The notes beneath the pieces were generated by a model that had not been told where the DNA came from, ran no database searches, and was given only the letters and a program-made list of their open reading frames with translations. A DNA stretch of 60,000 nucleotides from Strigamia acuminata (Eukaryota > Arthropoda > Chilopoda > Geophilomorpha > Linotaeniidae). Within the stretch, counting starts at the first letter, position 1, and each line of letters begins with the position of its first letter. A program made the position numbers and the translations under genes. This document shows positions 1 through 9,866 of the stretch, in pieces. The stretch is taken from NCBI GenBank assembly GCA_949358305.1, contig OX442314.1, positions 37,361,211 to 37,421,210 on the forward strand, given 5' to 3'.

Positions 1-357
1 CAGCTGGGGAATCAAAAGGAAGGTTTAGGATTTATTTCTTCCCGATTCGAGGCACCGAGATCTATAAGAATACGCGACTCTCGAGTTGTTATTCAGTTTT
101 GACCTTACGATTAATGTAAGGACAGTTCCACTCTTGCGCCAATTTCTTCGCCAACGTCGTTTTGCCGCAGAACGGTTTGCCAATAATAATAAAGGCACTT
201 GGCTTGGACAGCAAGAACTCAAGTTCCACCTGAAAACGTGTTGGATTTTAATCGATTTTCATTAGATTTTCAAAAGTTCAATACTCACATCATCGTCATT
301 GTAGAAATCCAAAGGTTTTTGGTTAATGTGGTCATAACTATCACGCTGTGACAACAT
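1..357 (-). CDS. AK9: Adenylate kinase 9-like protein, 5' end (partial, spliced)
   Basis: Reading the minus strand, an ATG at 357-355 opens a 23-codon exon (357-289) ending at a GTGAGT donor. A 59-bp intron (288-230, ending TTTTCAG) leads into a second exon (229-109) in the same frame. Across the join the protein reads DDD-VELEFLLSKPS and then a Walker A P-loop, GKPFCGKT, at about residues 40-47, followed by TLAKKLAQEWNC. The FLLSKP-plus-P-loop N-terminus is typical of adenylate kinase 9, a large protein with several nucleotide-kinase domains that phosphorylates nucleoside monophosphates. Exon 2 probably ends at the GTAAGG donor at 108-104; the next exon may begin at position 3 after TTCCCCAG, so the gene runs off the left edge. 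If that donor is not used, the frame stops at 91-89. The gene is divergent from the dsRNA-binding gene that starts at 1049. The family call comes from motif recall and is fairly secure; the third exon is inferred. Confidence 0.72.
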
Positions 358-614
358 GACATCAGACGACGGTTTGGCAGAAGAAAAACCAAAACTATTA
401 TTCATTCCTGCCGTTCAAATCTTTCCAAATCGAAGCAAACAAAATGGCGCAATTTACTCATTGTTGGTCATTATTTACGGATTATTTGATTTTTCCATCC
501 GAAACAGCAAAATAATTTTTTTTACGACTAAAAAATCAAATATATACATAATTTATATTGTATAAAAAAAATATTTATATCTATATATATATATATATAT
601 ATATATAGATATAA

Positions 615-651
<37 letters not shown>

Positions 652-1048
652 CAACCATAAACATCTTTTTAAAAATTTTGGCCAACAGATGTCGCCAGCG
701 CCCATTTTCTCCCATTTACAACAACACCAAACAGATGGCGAATAGCCGAAATTTTTCAACCTTCAGTTCCAACACTGCCGATCCACTCAACCAGAACTCC
801 CACCAAGAAACCCCAACGACCGCTTCCGAACCCCTCAACAAAACCCCACCCGAGCCAAAAAAAAACCCGGAATAACAAAAAAAAAAAAAAAAAAACCCAA
901 AAAACAAATAAGTAACAACAACTCCTACTCGACATCAATCGGCGCCATTTTCCACTGAATTGTTGCCCACGAATTTATTGTTTTAACGCTCTTCTCCCAG
1001 TTCCATAACCATCCATTATAATCTTATGGTCGAAGCCAAATATCATCC
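358..1048. promoter_or_regulatory. Divergent intergenic region (candidate bidirectional promoter)
   Basis: About 690 bp separates the start codons of two genes transcribed away from each other. It holds an AT palindrome/TA tract (569-650), a C/A-rich stretch (about 760-860) and a poly-A run (about 877-895). The only plus-strand open frame (from 678, about 65 codons) is low-complexity and matches nothing I know. I see no clear TATA or initiator pair, so the promoter role rests only on the head-to-head layout. Confidence 0.4.
569..650. repeat. (TA)n tracts in a perfect AT palindrome
   Basis: Two TA-dinucleotide runs (about 582-607 and 620-649) lie here. The first is flanked by mirrored arms (AAATATTTATATC on the left, GATATAAATATTT on the right), so 569-619 can fold as one cruciform. 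It sits between two divergent genes. Confidence 0.9.
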
Positions 1049-2827
1049 ATGAGTACAAGTGGTGAGTTGACGTATACATAATATAATTAACTAACTGACA
1101 CGCAATTCATTCTCCCGTCCACGCCCGCAGAAACAACATACGATGCAATTCCTGAACCCCGCGTTGTTCCATCTCACTTTTTCTTGCAAACACCTCTCAG
1201 CGTGTTGCATGAGCTCTTCTCCCGCTGCGGACTCGCCTGCGAGTACGACGTCATCTCCCGTCCGTCCGGTCACTGCGCGGACTTTGTGATGCAGGCGTCG
1301 GTCGCCAACTTGAAAGCGACGGGCAAAGGATGCACCAAACGCGCCGCCAAGCAATCCGCCATCGTGCATCTACTCAAGGCGCTCTTCCGCTGCTCCGGGA
1401 CCGGCAGCAAGGCCGACGTGTCGCCCGGCGGGAACACGTCGTCGTCGGCCGGCGACAGTTTCCCCAATTCCGCCGTCGACGCGCTGCAGAAGTTTTGCGA
1501 CGCCAACCAGTGGACCACGCCGACCTACCACGCGGTGTCGCGGACCAGCACCGACCAGGGCGACTTCGTCGTGACGTGCGTGGTGAAGAACACGGCCGTG
1601 ACGGGCACGGGCACGTCCAAGAAGCTGGCCAAGAAGCACGCGGCCTTCAAGATGCTCTTCTACCAGCTGAGCTGCGTCCACAGCAAGTCTTGTCGCGAGA
1701 ACTCGGGCAAAAAGTCGAAGCGCGGCGAGCCGGCGAGCAATCCGAAGTTGAAGCCGGAACGGTCGGAGAGCGGCAAGAAGAAGGCGAAGAAGGTTTCGCG
1801 CGTCGAAGAGACGTGCGAGGGCGCGAGTTGTTCGGCTTCGGAGGAGAAAGGCGGCGAGTGCGACGCAGCAAAGTCGACCACGAGCGAGATGAATTCGGAG
1901 CTGAGTTTCGACGGCAGCGAGAGCGCGGATTCGAGCGAGCCGCGCAAACAGAAAACGCCGCCCGACGTTCGGATAAAGAACAGCCAGCTCGGCGGGGCCG
2001 CGAACGGGCGGAAAAGCAAAGGCAAACAGACGCTCAACAAGGAGAAACTCGCGCCGGAAGACGCGCGCCAATGGCTGAGCACGTTGTTGTTAAAAAACAT
2101 GAATCTCAATCACCCGCAAAGGATTATAAAGCCGAATAACTCGGACAATAGTGATTTAGGCGCGAATAACCGCATCGTTTGCCAGACGACGACGAGCAGC
2201 ATGCTGCGGAACGCGGCGGGCGCCGACGCGGAATCGGCGCTCGCGAAATTCCCGATCAGCGAACAGATTTATCAATTCGACGACGTCGTGTCGAGCGAGG
2301 AAGCGATCCCGGGCGGCGACGAGCTCAGAGATCCCGCGTCGGAGCCGATCCCGAAGCTGCCTCCGTTGCCGGCGAACTCGATCGCGATGACGCGAAGTTT
2401 GCCCGAGTTTTCGCCCGAGTTTTTGGAAGACGCGATTCTGGCGCTGCCGCAGTCGCTGTCGTTCGAGAATCAAGCGCAGAAGAGCGAGTCGGAGCAGTTG
2501 AAGCAGTGCCAGGAGGAGACGACGGAGCGGTCGAGCGGCGGCAGTTCGAACGAGGCGGCGGCGGCGCCGGTGTGCGTGCCGCCGCGGTGCCTGCTGGCCG
2601 GCTACATGCCGCGGTTTACGTGGGTGGAGTCGGATATGGTGGTTTTGGAGCGCTACGCGTGGGGGACGAGTGTTTACATGCTGCCGCGATTTCTGGCGGC
2701 GGTCGTTTTGGTTGTTGAGTTATTGCTTGGCTTGTTGTATTTATGTACGGATCACGTTTCGAGTACAGAATTGTTGTACACGTTTCTCGTGTTGATTTTT
2801 CTCATGTTTTTATTGAGGGCGTCATAG
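1049..2827 (+). CDS. Double-stranded RNA-binding protein (TARBP2/PRKRA/Loquacious-like) with C-terminal membrane hairpin
   Basis: Exon 1 is only 13 nt (1049-1061, MSTS plus one base) before a GTGAGT donor. A 69-bp intron ends CCCGCAG, and exon 2 (1131-2827) continues in frame, giving 569 residues. dsRBD1 covers about residues 25-89 (TPLSVLHELF...TGKGCTKRAAK) and dsRBD2 about 118-184 (VDALQKFC...GTGTSKKLAKKHAA). Both keep the basic KxxAK-type motif that contacts dsRNA, and the spacing resembles TARBP2, PRKRA and Loquacious, the partners of Dicer. A long Lys/Glu/Ser-rich linker follows (about 190-320), then a divergent region with no visible third dsRBD. The C-terminus has two hydrophobic segments (about 525-543 and 552-566) separated by about 8 residues and ends RAS. 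That predicts a membrane hairpin or tail anchor, which is not usual in this family. The coding region is far more GC-rich than its surroundings. dsRNA binding is secure; membrane anchoring and the link to small-RNA pathways are inferred. Confidence 0.88.
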
Positions 2828-3030
2828 AATATTTATTTCTTTTTTTTTTAAATGATTAAAAAAGAAAAGGAAAGTAAAAAAAAAGAAAAAACGCAATGAA
2901 TTTTTGTTGTAAATTTAGGAATCCGGACTATAAATAAAAATTGCAGTGGGGGATTCCGACGTTTATTTTTTATTTAATAAAAATGCAAACAAATTTTTAC
3001 TGTGTGTGTGTTCAATTTATACTGCGCCAA
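2828..3030 (+). terminator. 3' UTR with polyadenylation signals of the dsRBD gene
   Basis: AT-rich sequence directly after the TAG stop. AATAAA hexamers occur at about 2933-2938 and 2976-2981, followed by a GT-rich stretch (TGTGTGTGTG at about 3001). Either could be the functional cleavage signal. Confidence 0.5.
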
Positions 3031-3034
3031 ATGA

Positions 3035-3422
3035 CTTCTCTGGGTTGATGCAGAAAAAGTTGGCTTCACTTGATTGAAGCAGAAAGGTTGGCTTCACTGC
3101 ATTGATACAGAAAAAGAAGGCTTCACTGCATTGATACAGAAAAAGAAGGCTTCACTGCATTGATACAGAAAAAGAAGGCTTCACTGCATTGATACAGAAA
3201 AAGAAGGCTTCACTGCATTGATACAGAAAAAGAAGGCTTCACTGCATTGATACAGAAAAAGAAGGCTTCACTGCATTGATACAGAAAAAGAAGGCTTCAC
3301 TGCATTGATACAGAAAAAGAAGGCTTCACTGCATTGATACAGAAAAAGAAGGCTTCACTGCATTGATACAGAAAAAGAAGGCTTCACTGCATTGATACAG
3401 AAAAAGAAGGCTTCACTGCATT
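3035..3422. repeat. 29-bp minisatellite
   Basis: Unit CTTCACTGCATTGATACAGA + AAAAGAAGG. Two degenerate copies (3035-3063 and a 28-bp copy 3064-3091) are followed by 11 identical copies (3092-3410) and a 12-bp partial copy. Perfect copies on the right and diverged ones at the left edge suggest recent expansion. Confidence 0.97.
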
Positions 3423-3559
3423 TTATGATGGGTGTCTCACTAGGCATTTCCAATGCGATGGCTGCATCAGCCATCCCTAATTACACCGCACATCACGACG
3501 GCCATTGGGCCGCATGACACGCGTGGTCGGTATTGCTTGTTTAGTCGCATCGCCCTAAC

Positions 3560-3857
3560 GTTCATTGACAACGCACGACAACTTACACGGACGCTCAGGT
3601 CCCGGTGGGCGACAAAGAAGTTTAACCTTGATGGCCCAGGTGAGTTTAGCTATTATTTTCATGATCTCAGGAAGTAGGAGAAGCTCATGACTCGAAGGCA
3701 AATGGGAGGTGGCTCAGTGATGATATGGTGTACCATTGGATTTAAGAAAAACAGCAATTTGGAATTTTATCAATGGTCGGCAAAATGCAGATGGATATCC
3801 AGCAACTGTCGTTACTTGGTGATGGGGATAAATGACGTGTACGCTTGCCTGCAGTGA
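3560..3857 (+). pseudogene. Tc1/mariner-type transposase fragment
   Basis: One frame reads KKFNLDGPGEFSYYFHDLRK, an in-frame TAG at about 3675-3677, then EKLMTRRQMGGGSVMIWCTI. This is the region around the second catalytic Asp-containing block of Tc1-family DDE transposases (F-DE-KFNLDGPD, then GGGSVM-W). The DE of the usual SDEKKFNLD motif is replaced, a stop interrupts the frame, and neither the N-terminal HTH domain nor TIRs are recognisable. It is a dead fragment. Confidence 0.75.
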
Positions 3858-4379
3858 TAAGACTGACCTGGTGCATTTGCACCTGAGATCACGTGCCTTT
3901 ATTCAGTAGTGCTACATAGTGGTAACATTATGCAACTCAAGGACGTTGCATGTCTCAAGGACACTACAGTTACCACTTACCAGAAGGGTAACGGGATGGA
4001 GTTCGAAAAATTGTTATAGTGATCCCAAAATGACTATCGCTAAAAAGGAGATTCCATTTGCTATTTTGGGAAAAAAAATGTTAAAATATTTAATATAATT
4101 GATTAGTGGAGCTTCCCCTATGTTTCAGTTAATTATATTATGCTGGTACTGGAGTTACCATGACAACTTGATTGTGCAGGAAATGTCATTTCCTGTGTGC
4201 AGGAAAATCTCCAGTCTAAAAATCACATTAAAACCTACAACATCTCAACTTTGGGCCGCCCCGACCGTGCTTGCCGTCGTCGCACACCTCGTGAGTCTTC
4301 ATCTCCCGACGACTATGGATCTCCGCTTTTATTTCGTGATCCCGAATTCGATTTAGATTTTTTTTAGATTTTAGTTTCT
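3858..4379. other. Non-coding AT-rich stretch
   Basis: I see no gene. There is a small imperfect inverted pair (GTGGTAAC near 3919, GTTACCAC near 3970) and short AT-rich runs. Confidence 0.5.
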
Positions 4380-4765
4380 GCAGCTTCGGAGTCGATCTCC
4401 AATGAACGCCGATTCAACGTTATTAACAGTCTTGGCGGTAAGAATTCCGCAATGGCTGCCAAGTTGAGAGATACTAAAGAAAACTTTCTTTTCGATGGCA
4501 TTTTATGTCAGTTTTCAAACAGCATTTGGAGAAGTTTTCGGCCATCGACCGTGCGCATAACAAGCTGTCCTCCACTCGTCGATGCTCCTCTTCCGTTCAG
4601 CAGGGCCCCACGCGCTCCTCTCATTACAGGCAACAGGACAGGCGCCCCTGTAGGGAGGTCCGCTACTTGCGCGAACACCGACCCGCTAGAGCTATGACCT
4701 TATCCAGCAGCCCTTTCGAGCTGCCCCCTGCCCCACTAGAGGACGGGGTGCGCTTCTTTCTCTAG
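4380..4765 (+). pseudogene. Retroelement-like coding remnant (possibly gag/ORF1), frameshifted
   Basis: Two overlapping plus frames give one plausible protein: frame 1 reads AMAAKLRDTKENFLFDGILC (about 4450-4510), then frame 2 reads KQHLEKFSAIDRAHNKL (about 4517-4567) followed by an Arg/Ser/Gln-rich tail (about 4570-4700). A helical segment followed by a basic tail is common in gag or ORF1 proteins of LTR and DIRS-type elements. I cannot assign a family, and the shift between frames shows it is broken. Confidence 0.3.
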
Positions 4766-5490
4766 AGATGGTAAGGGTTTTTTGTGATTCCTGCTCATTT
4801 GTTGACTCGCTGCCTTGTGGTGATCCCGATTTATTCTCAATAAATTATTTTTTACGACTAAAGAAGCAAAATAAGCTGTGTAATATTTAATCTTTCTTTT
4901 GCGCATTCTCATATTAGCCAAGGTTTTATATTTTGTTATTTTATTTTATATTCTTTCGCCGAATCGTCTCACAGTAATGATAACAGCGCAATTTATGATG
5001 CTGCACAAAAAAAATGTTGACAAAACATTGCATTGTTCCATATTTCATAAACGTTTGTGTGCGCATTTGCAATGCGCGCATTTAGGACACAAATCCCTAT
5101 AATGCGCGATTTAAAATTCTTTTAATTAATATGTTAAAAATTCATTTTTATTATAATTTAAATGGGAACGCATTTAAGCCCGCGCCTGCTTGAAACTATT
5201 TATAAGTCTGCGCGCATTTGAAATGCGCCCATTGGTCCCACCTGGCTGTTTTAGTTGTTGAAAGTGTGTGATTCCTGAGAAAAACAACTTGGTGAAGAAC
5301 AGGAAAATGTTGTTTATTTTATCATTCATGAATTAGTCCAACAGTAAATAGACAAAAGATAGACCAAAACACAATAAAATAATTTTGAATATTTTAGGTT
5401 GTCAATAGTTATAATAGTTTGTATGGATCTTTTGAGCTTCCAATGTTTAAAAAAGTTCAAATTGCTTTCAGGAAAGGAGATACATGTCAT
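4766..5490. other. Non-coding AT-rich stretch
   Basis: No credible gene. GCGCATTT/AATGCGCGC motifs recur at about 5058-5082 and 5216-5230, possibly the remains of a small repeat. Confidence 0.5.
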
Positions 5491-5600
5491 TCTTATTTAT
5501 TCTTATTCATTTGTATTTATTCTTGTTCATTTTTATTTATTCTTGTTCATTTTTATTTATTCTTGTTCATTTTTATTTATTCTTGTTCAATTTTTATTTT
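5491..5600. repeat. 20-bp tandem repeat
   Basis: Unit TCTTGTTCATTTTTATTTAT. Three identical copies at 5521-5580 are flanked by degenerate copies on both sides (5491-5520 and 5581-5600). Apparent membrane-protein frames across it are artefacts of the T-rich repeat. Confidence 0.9.
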
Positions 5601-5959
5601 TATTCATTTTATTTATTTTTGGCATCCATCTCACAATCCGTTGCTGACAGGGATGTGCCGGACACCAAAACCAACCAAAGCCAACCAGCACAAATAGGAT
5701 TTGTCTGACTTGTCAGTGATTTGCTTCGTGAGTTACCGTGTTCATTTGGGCAAAATACAATTCAAGAGGCTGCCACAACCAATATCCAGCCCATCAACTG
5801 GCTTCTTAACACCAGTTTCCCAAATCGTCGAACTTTATGACCACGTCTATAAATGACTTTGTGCTAGTATAGAATCGCAGGAAAGCCTACATGCTGATCC
5901 CAATTCAGTACCCACCCCTGTTACATGAATTTTTGCTCCTTGTTTACGACGGTTAAGCG

Positions 5960-6358
5960 ATGAATTGCATTCTTATTCGAATGATATTCTTTTCAATGAT
6001 AGTAGCAATGTTAGCTGAGTGTCTACAACACAGAATAAGAATTCTGAAAAGTTACCTGTCAAATTTATTTCATCACATTAATTCGGCGCAACTAGATTTG
6101 ATGTTCCAGACGCCAGGAACTGAACCGGATTGTGAAGCGATGGAGAGGGCGGTTCCAAGGATCAGCGACGAAAGGAGATGAATCGGAATCAGCCAGCAAT
6201 ATCGAAGTCAGATCGACCGTTTAGAGGACCTGGTAGCTGCGGTGCAAACTGTGTTGGATCCACTTACGGAATCGGCGCTGGAGATCGTGGCATCGTACAG
6301 AGCGGCGACGATCGTGGATGAGCTAATGCGCCTGCTCTTACCCGAAAAGGAAAGTGAA
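5960..6358 (+). pseudogene. Unidentified coding remnant with one in-frame TGA
   Basis: A frame runs from ATG 5960 to a TGA at about 6179-6181 and stays open after it to TAA near 6358. The second half reads like a helical protein (QIDRLEDLVAAVQTVLDPL, then EIVASYRAATIVDELMRLLL) and has much higher GC than its surroundings. I do not recognise a family. 6031-6077 also matches 26121-26167 with a few differences, so at least the 5' part belongs to a dispersed repeat. Confidence 0.3.
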
Positions 6359-6999
6359 TAATTCCCAAATGAGACTTGGTGTTTTCCCTGAACGTGACTT
6401 TAATGAACTCGATTTTGACTTTTTGTTTCCGCTATTATCTGATTTAATAAGTGCTGAAGTGTCGCGTCAGTTCATAACAAGGATGTGTACGATGTGGACT
6501 AGGAAACTGGACACTAGGTGACAATAGTTTACGACAAGATGCTAACCTTAGTTCTGCCAGTCTAGTAGATTATCAAACTGTTTGGGTGATCTATACTTTG
6601 CTCCTTGTTTTTTAGTTATATTTATTACTTTGGCCGTTTTTTTTAATAATGTATTGTTATGCGCCCAGTTGACCAAATCCCATTATTTATGATAAAACTA
6701 TTGATTGCTTATTTGTTTGTCTTTTGTCCTTTTCTCTAAGTTAAGTTGGTTTAAGTTTAAGTTTATCATTTGAGATTAATTTAATGATTACATGTATTCA
6801 ATCCCATGAATAAAAGCTTGTGAATTGAGTTAAAATTAAAACTTTGTTTTTTTCTCTTTACAAACTCTCAGATAATTAAGCCTATAAAAAAGATAAAAAT
6901 TGTTACATGTGAAGAATTGTTACAATGTTACATCGAACTTTCGATGGGGGCAGACGCTTTGTAAGCGTAAAATTACCGGTATATAATCTTTTTTAAAGG
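6359..6999. other. Non-coding AT-rich stretch
   Basis: No gene recognised. 6589-6620 loosely resembles 32313-32340 (CTATACTT-GCTCCTTGTTT), which may be shared repeat debris. Confidence 0.4.
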
Positions 7000-7330
7000 C
7001 TTTTATTTAACTTGACTTGCATGTTTGTGTGTGTATGGGGTTCGACTTCCGGTACTTCCGGTTCCTGTAACGTGACCTGTAATGTAATTTTTCAAACCGC
7101 ACCGCCACCTGGCGGAACCTGTGTCCTTTAATGGATGCCAAAATGTTCGCCCGATACGGATTTTTATGTTTTCGATACCAAAAAAAGTTCTAAAAATTCT
7201 GAAACCAGGCTAAATCTGGTTGAAATGAAAATTCCTATCTGCCCATATATTTTGTTTTTTAATATTGTCTGGAAAAAGTACTTTGTTGAAGGTTTTTTGG
7301 CACGATCACGAATCAATCTGCGGTAGTAGC
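7000..7330. repeat. Dispersed repeat, copy related to 52820-53210
   Basis: Both copies contain CGCCACCTGGCGG followed by a CCTGTG/CCCGTG box, then degenerate stretches with GTTCTAAAAATTCTGAAACCAGGCT / TTTATAAATTTTGAAACTAGGCT-type similarity, then TATATTTT...TTGTCTGG/TTGGTCG AAAAAAGTA. The order of blocks is conserved, so they are the same old element. Its class is unknown and no coding sequence is preserved. Confidence 0.55.
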
Positions 7331-7469
7331 GCACTCTGGCGGCGATTTGAACACCAATATAAAAGCCTTTTTCAAAAACTTTGTTTTTTATATTTACTTG
7401 TTATTTTATTAATTTATTTTTATTTTTGTTTATTAGGTGCATTTTGTCACACGTAACAGTATTATGAAC

Positions 7470-7805
7470 TGTGTTTTTGTGACCGCTTGGCAATCCTAGG
7501 ATGACTCGCGTCACTGACAGGATAGGCGGTGACCGCAGTCGCCTCTGCCCAGTCTTCCTTGGATGAGTACGCCCATTTCAGAGACAATGCAGACCTTGGC
7601 GCAGGCAGGCTACGGCCAGCTTCTGCCCCAAGTGACGTCCAGGGCAGTGGATCTCAACAATCCACAGCCAGGACCGTCGCGTGCGAGTCAACAGGCTGGG
7701 TTAGACTGGTTACTCCGCCCCCTAGACAAACCATTAAAGGCCAACAACCCAGAGTCCTTGTCTTTATTTTACGTGAGCATGCACCTCACACCAGGGTATT
7801 TCTTA
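7470..7805 (+). repeat. LTR-like sequence (diverged relative of the 9281-9866 LTR)
   Basis: It starts near TTTGTGACCG with CGTCACTG shortly after, and ends with a block (CCCCTAGACAA, ATTAAAGGCCAAC, TTTATTTTACGTGA) matching the same ordered blocks of the LTR at 9281-9866. There is no adjacent gag/pol, so it is probably a solo or remnant LTR of a related Gypsy subfamily. The boundaries are approximate. Confidence 0.45.
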
Positions 7806-7865
7806 GAAAAAATACTGATATATGCGAGACATGTCTGCTGTATTCTATTCTTTCTAAGTAAAAAA

Positions 7866-9258
7866 CAAAATTCTAATTCCTCCAATCCAGCCCTAGTCTG
7901 CTCCAAAGCACGAACAAAAAAATGGTTACCAGATCGCGCAACTAAAAGAAGCCACCAAGGACTGGCAACGAGTCGCCAGTCAATTAAACCAGCTGACAGA
8001 AGGTTCATGCATGTTCTCAGGTTTTTTAAACATAATTTGAGCATAAAACGAATCGTCCAGCCCTCCATTAATGGCTAAGGCATCAAACGAGACATCACGC
8101 ACAATGTAAATGCTACATTCATGTGGGAATGCGGGCTTACAATACAAATTCAATGTAAATGCCATTCATGCGGGCTTAAATCCAACTAGAATTCATGACA
8201 GATATTTTCGAACGACCAGAGCTCTCTTCTGGTTTCACCGAGACAAATCACGTTCTCAGTTTATCCAGGGGTGACCACGTGGAGGTAGAGAGTTGGATTT
8301 TACACCCCCTAAAGAAATAAAGAAATCATCCGTAAATAAACATAGGTCAGCACAAGAGAAACAATTCAACAAAATTAGAAAAATAAAAATAAGGTCGAAG
8401 AAATCAGATCAATCATCACAAAAATCACTTTTGTACGTGAAAACCGTCAATTTGTATACGAAATTTACTGAAGTTGATAAAATCAATCATTGTGACTTAT
8501 TTTACGTATTTGGGGAAGAGTTTGACCCGAGCACAATAGAATGTTCGTCCAAAATGTTTTCATATTAAATTTGACAGTATGTGAATTTAGTGATATACCT
8601 GAATGGTTTTCCTTTTTGCGTGTATGAAATAGACGAAATTCTTCAAGCAATAGTTCCATACAGAAAAACGTGTCACCACCATGTAAATTAAAAACAAGAG
8701 ACCGAATAATGACCACAAATCTAAAGTTAAAAATGTATTAAACAACGTTACCCCCACGGAATCCGAGAAACGATACAATGAACTTCCATTGTCACGAGCC
8801 ACGTTGACATTCCTTGAAAATGAGTACGGGGTCCACAGATGAAAAAACACAATTCTCTATTCGAGAGAACAAATCTTCAATGCTTTTAAGACGGACCTGT
8901 GTCGGTCGTACTCGTTTCTAATAAGTTTTTATTGATAAAAACTTATTATAAACTTCGAAAATTTAAAAAATAATTCGACAGGCATTAATTCCTAAGATTC
9001 TACTAGCAAATCACGTAACAAATTGTGAATTTCTATTTTGGTTACATACCTACGGTGGCCCAGAGGAGCAATCAATTTAACGACCTCATCTCAACCTGCA
9101 CACGTGGTTGTGGATTAAACTACAGTATCTTATTTAACTTACAGCTTTTTAAATACCGTATACTAATTAATAACTTTTAGTTATCTTATTTCACTTTTTT
9201 TTCTGGAATATTTTCTTTTTTGCTATTTCTGAAATGTTATCTTTTCAGCATTCTGCAG
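7866..9258 (+). repeat. Dispersed repeat family A, copy 1
   Basis: This collinear sequence recurs at 33806-35224. Matching blocks include AATCCAGCCCTAGTCTGCTC at the left, an internal array with GAATGCGGGCTTACAATACA units (8095-8190), a block ending TTTACACCCCCTAAAGAAAT (about 8297-8325), CACGGAATCCGAGA-ACGATAC (about 8755), and a right end near TTCTGCAG. Copy 1 has about 230 bp (about 8405-8635) that is missing from copy 2. I see no conserved long ORF, TIRs or LTRs. The right end abuts the Gypsy LTR at 9281. Confidence 0.85.
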
Positions 9259-9280
9259 TCATCTTGTGATGGCTACAGTG

Positions 9281-9866
9281 TGTGACCGTCAGGCCACCTG
9301 GGGTGACCTACGTCACTGCCACACACCACCATACGGCCCCAAGATCACCCCCTGATTGGGCAAGGTGATCTAGCCCGGGGGAAGGAGGGAGCTAAGTGGT
9401 GTGGGGAGGAGTTGCAGAGAGAGAGAGTGCGGACACCGACTAGGCAGGTCGTGTGTTGACAGAGTTCCAGGGTGTTGTAGTTGACGAGGGGACATGGCGT
9501 GTCCCGGCTGAGAGGACTCTGCACTCCTTCCCATTCACCACAGCGATGCTCAGTATCTGGGTTTTCCACCCAATACAGCCTCCATGAGTGGTCACTGCGA
9601 GCTGTAGGTAAGTACAGCATGAATGTAACGTTGAACCGACCACGTCACCCATTGGGCTCGCGCCCAGTGTGTGACGGGTCGGTTGCCGGTGCGGCGTGCC
9701 TTCGTGGCACCCCTGCAACGGGTAACGGGATTCCCCATACCCCTAGACAACACAATAAAGGCCAACCAACCAATATTGTGGGATTCCCCGTTATTTACGT
9801 GAAGTATGCGTCCCTACCCAGTGTTATCAGTCCCCTGACTACACTGGCGAGACCATAGCAGTCACA
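9281..9866 (+). repeat. 5' LTR of Gypsy element 1
   Basis: A 586-bp block begins TGTGACCG and ends CAGTCACA, a short inverted pair typical of LTR termini (TG...CA). Near its end is a polyadenylation-like AATAAAGG (about 9752), and it is followed by a possible primer-binding site and then, after a long leader, a Gypsy gag. The matching 3' LTR is not in this window, so the call rests on terminal structure and position. A related LTR-like block is at 7470-7805. Confidence 0.6.

Noticed and set aside
1330-2139. Long overlapping open frames on both strands (269 codons plus, 233 codons minus) inside the dsRBD exon
   Set aside because: They are shadows of the GC-rich true frame, Arg-rich and domain-free, while the chosen frame carries two dsRBDs.
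3092-3410. CRISPR-like array of 29-bp repeats
   Set aside because: The repeats are contiguous with no spacers, and the DNA is eukaryotic; it is a minisatellite.
5399-5708. Three overlapping hydrophobic ORFs suggesting a membrane protein
   Set aside because: They are produced by the T-rich 20-bp tandem repeat in all three frames.
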